Shown here in pieces: positions 52,597 to 57,949 of a DNA stretch of 57,949 nucleotides. Below the pieces are notes generated by a model that did no database searches, was not told the DNA's origin, and worked only from the letters and a program-made list of their open reading frames with translations. The translations under genes were made by a program, and so were the position numbers. The stretch comes from Nocardia ignorata NBRC 108230. Its GTDB lineage: Bacteria > Actinomycetota > Actinomycetes > Mycobacteriales > Mycobacteriaceae. Location: positions 1-57,949 of the forward strand of contig NZ_BDBI01000041.1 of NCBI RefSeq assembly GCF_001612905.1, in the 5' to 3' direction. Position 1 is the stretch's first letter; the number at the start of each line of letters is the position of its first letter.

Positions 52597-52701
52597 ATGA
52601 TCACGGACGCGCTCAACTGGCTGCTCGCCGCATGGGGCAATATCTTCGCAGGCAGCTCCGGGTATCAGATCCCGCCGGGGACCCTGCCCTTCGGCAGCTG
52701 A
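52597..52701 (+). CDS. 34-residue small protein, unannotated type
   Basis: ATG 52597 with a perfect AGGAGG six bases upstream; the frame runs 34 codons to TGA. The N-terminal half (ITDALNWLLAAWGNIFAG) is hydrophobic and amphipathic, the rest (SSGYQIPPGTLPFGS) is polar. It lies in a short gap between divergent and convergent genes. Expression is plausible; function unknown. Confidence 0.5.
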   Translation: MITDALNWLLAAWGNIFAGSSGYQIPPGTLPFGS

Positions 52702-52707
52702 GCCCGG

Positions 52708-55629
52708 TCACCGTTCCAGCAGGTACCTGGCCAGATGCAGGCCGGGTCTGCGGGCCAGCTGGGCGGCCTGGGTGCGGCAGGAGAAGCCGTCGGCCAGGAA
52801 GACCGCGTCCGGTGCCAGGGTTTCCAGCGCCGGGAGCAGAGCGTTGTTCGCGACCGCTACGGAGACGTCGTAGTGGCCTTGCTGCATGCCGAAGTTTCCG
52901 GCGAGCCCGCAGCAACCGGCCAGTTCCCGGACCGTCACGCCCATCGCCGCGAGGATGGTCCGTTCGGCGGTGAAGCCGCCGACGGCGTGCTGGTGGCAGT
53001 GCGGCTGGACGACGACCGTGTCCGCGCGGGCCGGTGGTCGCCAGTCGGGGTGCTCGAGGAGGAATTCGGCGAGCGTGCGGACCGATGCGGCCACCCGGGC
53101 GGCGCGTGGGTCCTCGGGGAGCAACTCGGGGAGGTCGGCGCGCAGGGTGGCGGTGCAGGACGGTTCCAGCCCGACCACCTTGCCGCCCTCGGCCACGTGG
53201 GCGGCAAGGGCGTCGACGGTGGCGCGCAGGCGGGTGCGGGCGCCGTCGAGCTGGCCGGTGCTGATCCAGGTGAGGCCACAGCAGACGCGGGTGGTGGGGA
53301 TGACGACCCGGTAGCCGAGTCGTTCGAGGAGTTCTGTTGCGGCCAGCGCGTTTTCGGGGTCGAAGGTGTCGGTGAAGGTGTCGATCCAGAGCATGACGGT
53401 GCCGCGTTCACCCGGCTGAGTGGCATGTTCACGGTCGATCGCGAGCTGTGCGAAGGGAAGGTGCGCACTCGATAGTGGCTCGGTGCGCTGGTTTCCGCCG
53501 AGCGCCGTCCACATTCGACGGAACGACTTCGGCGCCAGCGTGGGCATCTCGCGGCGAGTGTCTATGCGGGACAGACGCATTCCGATTCGACGCAGGAAGG
53601 TTGCGCCTGCGAGGGTGTTGACCATGCGCGGGGCACGTTGGGCCAGGGTGAGCCAGCGAGGGAGTTGGCCGAGCACATAATGATCCACAGGGCGCGGGCG
53701 GCGGCGGTAGCGGCGGTAGAGGGTTTCGGATTTGTAGGTGGCCATGTCGACGCCTGCCGGGCAATCCGAGGAACAGGCCTTGCACGACAGGCACAGGTCG
53801 AGGGATTCCTCGACTTCCTTTGCGCGCCAGTCCAGTTCCCCACGGACCACTTCTTGGAGGACCCGAGCGCGGCCACGTGTGGTGTCCTTTTCGTCGCCGG
53901 TCGCCAAGTACGACGGGCACATGAAGCCACCCGATGCACCGGTGTCGGCTCGGCACTTGCCGATTCCTACACATCTGTGCACAGCTGTGGATAAATCGCC
54001 GTTGTCGTTGCGGAGGGCGAAGCCATGGGCCCGGACCGGGACCAGACCGGCTACGCGCAGGTCGGTGTCGACGGGGCGTGGGGCGACCAGCACGCCCGGG
54101 TTCAGGATGCCGTCCGGGTCGAACAGGGATTTGAAGCCGGCGAAGGCTCTGCGTGCGGCCGGTGTGTACATGACCTCGAGCAGTTCGGAGCGGGCGCGGC
54201 CGTCACCGTGTTCGCCGGACAGTGAACCACCGTGGCGCACAACCAGATGCGTCGCGTCGAAGAGGAACGAGCGGAAGCGCTGTGGGGCGTCGGCGATGGG
54301 GAAGTCGAGGCGGACGTGGATGCAGCCGTCGCCGAGGTGGCCGTAGAGGAGCCCGGATACGTCGTATTCTGCGGTGAGCGACGCGAATTCGCGCAGGTAG
54401 GTGCCGAGATTTTCCGGCGGGACTGCGGCGTCCTCCCAACCAGGCCAGGCCGGCTTGCCGTCGGGGGAGCGGCCGGCGAGGCCCGCACCGTCGGCCCGAA
54501 TTCGCCAGAGTGCTTTCGTCTCAGCGGCATCCGTGATTATGCGGTGGTCGTCGGCGTGAGCTTCCCTGACGAGCTGCCGGGCGACCGCCAAGGCTTCGGC
54601 GGGTGTGGCGCCTGCTGTTTCGACGAACAGCCAGCCGCGGCCGCGTGGGAGGTCGGGGACCGTGCCGCGGTGGGTGCGCACGACGTCGACCAGACCGGCA
54701 TCGATACCCTCCACCGCGATCGGTGCGCACTGCATGACGGCCGCGATATCGTCTGCTGCCGAGGCGATATCGGGGTAGCCGAGCACGGTGAGGACGGTCG
54801 CATCCGGCAGGGGAGCAAGCGCGACTTCGGCCTCGAGCAGCACGCCGCACGTTCCTTCTGAGCCTACGAAAGCCTTCGCTATCGACGAACCTCGTTCCGG
54901 CAAGAGGTGTTCCAGGCTGTATCCCGAGGCTTGCCTGTCGAACCGACCGAGTTCTGTTCGCAGCACTGCGAGGTTGTCGCGGGTGAATTCCGCCAGGCCC
55001 GGTATCGCGGAAAGACCTGGCGGAGAAGTTGTTCGGAGGCCGCTGTCGAGCAATCGGCCGTCCGCGCGCGACCGCGCAGGGACGGTGCCGAAGCGCCGCT
55101 CGGTGGCCGTTCCGTCGAGAATGCGCAGTCCACGGACCGTGTCGGAGGTTCGGCCCCAGGCCAGGGCGTGGGGGCCGCAGGCGTTGTTGCCGATCATGCC
55201 GCCGAGGGTGCAGCGGTCCTGGGTGGAGGGATCGGGACCGAAGCGCAGGCCGTGCGGGCGCAGGTGGGCTTGGAGGTCGGAGAGTACGAGACCCGGTTGA
55301 ACCCGAGCGGTTGCGGACTCCACGTCGACCGCACGGACAGCATTCATATGGCGGCTGAAATCGACGACGATCCCGGGGCCGATCGCGTTTCCGGCGACGG
55401 AGGTGCCCGCCCCACGTGGGGTCACGGACAGGCCGTTCTCACGCGCGAATTCGAGCGTGGCCGCTACATCGTCGTCGCCGCGCGGGAAAACGACCATGGT
55501 GGGCCGGACGCGATAGTTGGAGGCGTCGGAGGAGTACTCGGCCAGTCTGCGCGAAGACACATCGACCACACAGCCGACCCGCGCTCGCAAGGCATCGGCC
55601 GCCCGCTCCGCATCCACGCGCCTCGTCAC
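52708..55629 (-). CDS. FAD-linked and Fe-S-containing dehydrogenase (GlcD-GlcF/D-lactate type fusion)
   Basis: 973 aa. N-terminal FAD_binding_4 (PRGAGTSVAGNAIGPGIVVD, GGMIGNNACGPHALAWG), FAD-oxidase C domain (HLGDGCIHVRLD, HGGSLSGEHGDGRAR), then a 4Fe-4S motif (CLSCKACSSDCPAGVD) and two CCG domains (RVCCGLTW, AGCCGLAGNFGM) as in GlcF/LldE. Typical of membrane-associated glycolate or D-2-hydroxyacid dehydrogenases that feed quinone; the substrate is not decided. GTG 55629. A GIGKC-type extra Cys pair (HRCVGIGKC) precedes the cluster region. Divergent from the ABC exporter across 168 bases. Confidence 0.9.
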   Translation of the reverse strand: MTRRVDAERAADALRARVGCVVDVSSRRLAEYSSDASNYRVRPTMVVFPRGDDDVAATLEFARENGLSVTPRGAGTSVAGNAIGPGIVVDFSRHMNAVRAVDVESATARVQPGLVLSDLQAHLRPHGLRFGPDPSTQDRCTLGGMIGNNACGPHALAWGRTSDTVRGLRILDGTATERRFGTVPARSRADGRLLDSGLRTTSPPGLSAIPGLAEFTRDNLAVLRTELGRFDRQASGYSLEHLLPERGSSIAKAFVGSEGTCGVLLEAEVALAPLPDATVLTVLGYPDIASAADDIAAVMQCAPIAVEGIDAGLVDVVRTHRGTVPDLPRGRGWLFVETAGATPAEALAVARQLVREAHADDHRIITDAAETKALWRIRADGAGLAGRSPDGKPAWPGWEDAAVPPENLGTYLREFASLTAEYDVSGLLYGHLGDGCIHVRLDFPIADAPQRFRSFLFDATHLVVRHGGSLSGEHGDGRARSELLEVMYTPAARRAFAGFKSLFDPDGILNPGVLVAPRPVDTDLRVAGLVPVRAHGFALRNDNGDLSTAVHRCVGIGKCRADTGASGGFMCPSYLATGDEKDTTRGRARVLQEVVRGELDWRAKEVEESLDLCLSCKACSSDCPAGVDMATYKSETLYRRYRRRPRPVDHYVLGQLPRWLTLAQRAPRMVNTLAGATFLRRIGMRLSRIDTRREMPTLAPKSFRRMWTALGGNQRTEPLSSAHLPFAQLAIDREHATQPGERGTVMLWIDTFTDTFDPENALAATELLERLGYRVVIPTTRVCCGLTWISTGQLDGARTRLRATVDALAAHVAEGGKVVGLEPSCTATLRADLPELLPEDPRAARVAASVRTLAEFLLEHPDWRPPARADTVVVQPHCHQHAVGGFTAERTILAAMGVTVRELAGCCGLAGNFGMQQGHYDVSVAVANNALLPALETLAPDAVFLADGFSCRTQAAQLARRPGLHLARYLLER

Positions 55630-55721
55630 CCGTCCAGCCTATTCCCGGTGCCCACCTCGGCCCGGGTGACCACCCGCCCACAAGCCACCACCCGGCCAGG
55701 TGGGCAGGCCCGAATTTCGGC

Positions 55722-55752
55722 TTGCTCTCAACCTAACTTGAGGTTCTACTGT
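55722..55752 (+). promoter_or_regulatory. SoxR/MerR-type promoter with SoxR-like box
   Basis: TTGCTC (55722-55727) and TACTGT (55747-55752) are -35/-10 elements with a 19-base spacer, the overlong spacer of MerR-family promoters. The spacer is centred on AACCTAACTTGAGGTT (55730-55745), and 55726-55743 matches the E. coli SoxR box CCTCAAGTTAACTTGAGG at 15 of 18 positions. The start codon of the exporter is 46 bases downstream. Confidence 0.65.
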
Positions 55753-55797
55753 CGGTGGGCACGAGTTGACTGGGCGGGGAGCCGAGGGAGAGCACAC

Positions 55798-57681
55798 ATG
55801 AGTATCGAGTCCGTGGCCTACAGCCAGATGTATCGGCGGATGAACGCGCCGGAGGAGGAGCGGCCGTTCAGCATGGCCACCGCGCGCCGGATCCTGCGGT
55901 TCGCGCAGGCGCATCGGCGCCGGATTTCGGCGTTCCTGCTGCTCAGCGTGGTCGCCGCCGTGCTCGGTGTCGCTACGCCGGTGCTGGCGGGCAAGGTGGT
56001 CAACGACATCGTCAATGGGTCGGCGCCGCGCACGGTGGTGATTCTGGCGCTCGCCATCGCGGGGTTGGCGATCGTCGACGCGGGGCTCGGGTTGGTGATC
56101 CGGTGGTTGTCGGCGCGGATCGGTGAGGGGCTGATCCTCGATCTGCGGACCGCCGTGTTCGACCATGTGCAGAAGATGCCGGTGGCGTTCTTCACCCGGA
56201 CCAGGACCGGTGCGCTGGTGAGCAGGCTGAACTCCGATGTGATCGGGGCGCAGCGCGCGTTCAGCGACACCTTGTCCGGCGTGATCACCAACCTGGTGAC
56301 GCTGCTGCTCACCCTCGCGGTGATGCTCAGCATCTCCTGGCAGATCACGCTGCTGGCGCTCGTGCTGCTTCCGGTGTTCGTCATCCCGGCCCGGCGCGCG
56401 GGTAATCGGCTCGCGGAGATGCAGCGCGAGGCCGCCCAGCTCAACGCGGCCATGAGCACCCAGATGACCGAGCGGTTCTCCGCGCCCGGCGCCACCCTGG
56501 TGAAGCTGTTCGGCAGGCCGCAGCAGGAATCGGCGGAATTCACGGTCCGGGCCACCCGGGTGCGCGATATCGGGGTGCGCACGGCGATGCTGCAGACCAC
56601 GTTCGTCACCTCGCTCACGCTCGTGTCGGCGCTGGCGCTGGCCCTGGTCTACGGTCTCGGCGGTTGGTACGCGCTGGCAGGCAGCCTCGACGCGGGGTCG
56701 GTCGTCGCGCTGTCGCTGCTGCTGACCAGGCTTTACACCCCGCTCACCGCGCTGGCGAGTGCCCGGCTCGAGATCATGTCGGCGCTGGTGAGCTTCGAGC
56801 GCGTGTTCGAGGTGCTGGATCTGAAGCCGCTGATCGAGGACGCGCCCGGCGCCGTCGCGGTGCCCGACGGCCCGGTCTCGGTGGAACTGGACGGCGTGCA
56901 CTTCGGGTACCCGTCGGCCGACAAGGTGTCGCTCGCCTCGCTAGAGGACGTCGCCACGCTCGACACCCGCGGCGGGGTGGAGGTGCTCCACGATGTGTCG
57001 CTGCGTGCCGAACCCGGCCAGCTGGTCGCGCTCGTCGGTTCCTCGGGTGCGGGCAAATCGACCATCGCCCAACTGGTTTCGCGACTCTACGACGTCGACT
57101 CCGGAGCGGTCCGGCTCAACGGCACCGACGTGCGTGAGCTCACCACCGAGTCGATCCAGCGCGCCGTCGGCCTGGTCACCCAGGACGGGCACCTGTTCCA
57201 CGACACCATCCGCGCCAACCTGCTGCTCGCCCGCCCCGAGGCCACCGAAGACGAACTCTGGGACGCCCTGCACCGCGCCCGCCTCGGCGACCTGGTCGAC
57301 TCGCTCACCGACGGCCTCGACACCGTCGTCGGCGAACGCGGCTACCGCCTCTCCGGCGGCGAACGCCAACGCCTCACCATCGCCCGCCTGCTGCTCAAGC
57401 AGCCGCGCGTGGTGATCCTCGACGAGGCGACCGCCTCCCTGGACTCCACCTCCGAAGCCGCCGTCCAGGAAGCCCTCACCGAGGCCCTCACCGGCCGCAC
57501 CGCCCTGGTGATCGCCCACCGCCTCTCGACCATCCGCGCCGCCGACCAGATCCTCGTCCTGGAAGACGGCCGCATCATCGAACGCGGCACCCACGCCGAC
57601 CTCCTCAACGCCGACGGCCGCTACGCCGAGCTGTACCGCACCCAGTTCGCCGACGACCCGATGACCCCCGCCATCGCCTGA
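55798..57681 (+). CDS. ABC exporter half-transporter (membrane + ATPase fused)
   Basis: 627 aa. Six membrane helices (about 35-320), coupling region, then the nucleotide-binding domain: Walker A GSSGAGKST, Q-loop TQDGHLFH, signature LSGGERQR, Walker B VVILDEATASLD and H-loop AHRLSTI. All motifs are intact. It should work as a homodimer and export a hydrophobic or toxic compound; substrate unknown. A 20-residue acidic insert precedes the ATPase core. ATG 55798 behind GAGGGAG. Preceded by a SoxR-like promoter, which suggests induction by redox-active compounds. Confidence 0.93.
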   Translation: MSIESVAYSQMYRRMNAPEEERPFSMATARRILRFAQAHRRRISAFLLLSVVAAVLGVATPVLAGKVVNDIVNGSAPRTVVILALAIAGLAIVDAGLGLVIRWLSARIGEGLILDLRTAVFDHVQKMPVAFFTRTRTGALVSRLNSDVIGAQRAFSDTLSGVITNLVTLLLTLAVMLSISWQITLLALVLLPVFVIPARRAGNRLAEMQREAAQLNAAMSTQMTERFSAPGATLVKLFGRPQQESAEFTVRATRVRDIGVRTAMLQTTFVTSLTLVSALALALVYGLGGWYALAGSLDAGSVVALSLLLTRLYTPLTALASARLEIMSALVSFERVFEVLDLKPLIEDAPGAVAVPDGPVSVELDGVHFGYPSADKVSLASLEDVATLDTRGGVEVLHDVSLRAEPGQLVALVGSSGAGKSTIAQLVSRLYDVDSGAVRLNGTDVRELTTESIQRAVGLVTQDGHLFHDTIRANLLLARPEATEDELWDALHRARLGDLVDSLTDGLDTVVGERGYRLSGGERQRLTIARLLLKQPRVVILDEATASLDSTSEAAVQEALTEALTGRTALVIAHRLSTIRAADQILVLEDGRIIERGTHADLLNADGRYAELYRTQFADDPMTPAIA

Positions 57682-57738
57682 CCCGGGCACCACTCGGCCG
57701 GAAACACCCGAGTCCACCACCGACCGCCCTCCGCGCCC

Positions 57739-57949
57739 ACCTGGCCGCCTACCGCACCCCCAGCCGACGCGGCACTGCCAAGTCCCGCCGCCTACCGCAC
57801 AGCCCGTCCATTTGGCACCACACCCGCTGGCCGCCTGCCGCGCTCCCAGCCCACGTGCACCGCGCAAGCTGGCCGCCTACCCCAAGCCCACGTGGCACCG
57901 CTCGAGTCCGCCACCTACCGCACACCCAGCCACACGGCACCACTTAAGT
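57739..57949. repeat. Degenerate tandem repeat of about 40 bases, running off the window
   Basis: Five imperfect units whose CCGCCT-ACCGCAC cores start at about 57745, 57788, 57831, 57873 and 57911 (spacing 43, 43, 42, 38). Each has a later CAGCC/CACGxGGCACC part. The array continues to the right edge. An open frame on the minus strand (57749-57943) just reads through the repeats and is not called. No gene is visible in the last 268 bases. Confidence 0.55.

Noticed and set aside
57749..57943. A 64-codon open frame in the right-edge repeats
   Set aside because: It follows the tandem repeat, is Gly/Arg/Trp-rich and has no ribosome-binding site.
57739..57949. CRISPR array
   Set aside because: Units are degenerate, lack constant repeats with unique spacers, and no cas gene is present.

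Overview
The window comes from a high-GC actinobacterium of the order Mycobacteriales, most likely Nocardia. The main reason is gene order: a ponA1-type penicillin-binding protein, a GT87 membrane mannosyltransferase (Rv0051-like), then rpsF-ssb-rpsR-rplI and dnaB, the order of the Mycobacterium tuberculosis Rv0050-Rv0058 region. WS/DGAT and cutinase-family genes, a KstR-type operator and an Sdh1-type succinate dehydrogenase (Rv0247c-Rv0250c-like) agree with this. The genus is inference; no rRNA gene is present.

Layout. 1-4.4 kb: end of ponA1 (open at the left edge) and the GT87 gene. 4.4-18.3 kb: a tellurium/stress (Ter) island placed inside the otherwise conserved ponA1-rpsF block. It holds two large TerD proteins, three AIM24 proteins, a Phd/VapC toxin-antitoxin pair, a translationally coupled biosynthetic trio (CitE-like lyase, four-domain phosphoribosyltransferase/PELOTA fusion, HAD phosphatase), a coiled-coil protein, a classic TerD and TerC. 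A second GT87 gene in inverted orientation closes the island (18.4-19.8 kb). 19.9-24.8 kb: rpsF-ssb-rpsR-rplI with a hairpin that could occlude the rpsF Shine-Dalgarno, a 0.6-kb gap with DnaA boxes, and dnaB interrupted in its Walker A motif by a class 3 intein with a homing endonuclease. 24.8-35.9 kb: DUF1772 protein, hydrolase, DedA, cutinase, WS/DGAT, a flavin oxidoreductase behind a KstR box, ThrE, a GntR regulator and a small lipoprotein. 35.9-44.4 kb: a 790-aa LPG-synthase-like membrane protein with a degenerate kinase domain, epimerase, MBL hydrolase, S4 protein, NlpC/P60 hydrolase, AAA ATPase and another hydrolase. 44.6-49.9 kb: small Rv0250c-like protein, a thiolase lacking both catalytic cysteines, and the Sdh1 operon. 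49.9-57.9 kb: small membrane protein, two DUF397 proteins with their XRE/DUF5753 regulator, a DNA glycosylase, a 34-aa ORF with a perfect Shine-Dalgarno, an FAD/Fe-S dehydrogenase, and an ABC exporter behind a SoxR-like box in a 19-bp promoter spacer; degenerate tandem repeats run to the right edge.

How the genes work together. The Ter island looks like one stress module: membrane TerC, calcium-binding TerD proteins and AIM24 proteins, plus an enzyme set predicted in the literature on Ter systems to make a ribosylated, nucleoside-like metabolite. The replication/translation block is housekeeping, but with three possible control layers (leader hairpin, DnaA boxes, intein splicing). The ABC exporter and the flavin oxidoreductase each carry a recognisable operator for a regulator not encoded here (SoxR-like and KstR-like). 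Start codons were chosen from Shine-Dalgarno position and family length; functions come from motif recognition without database searches.
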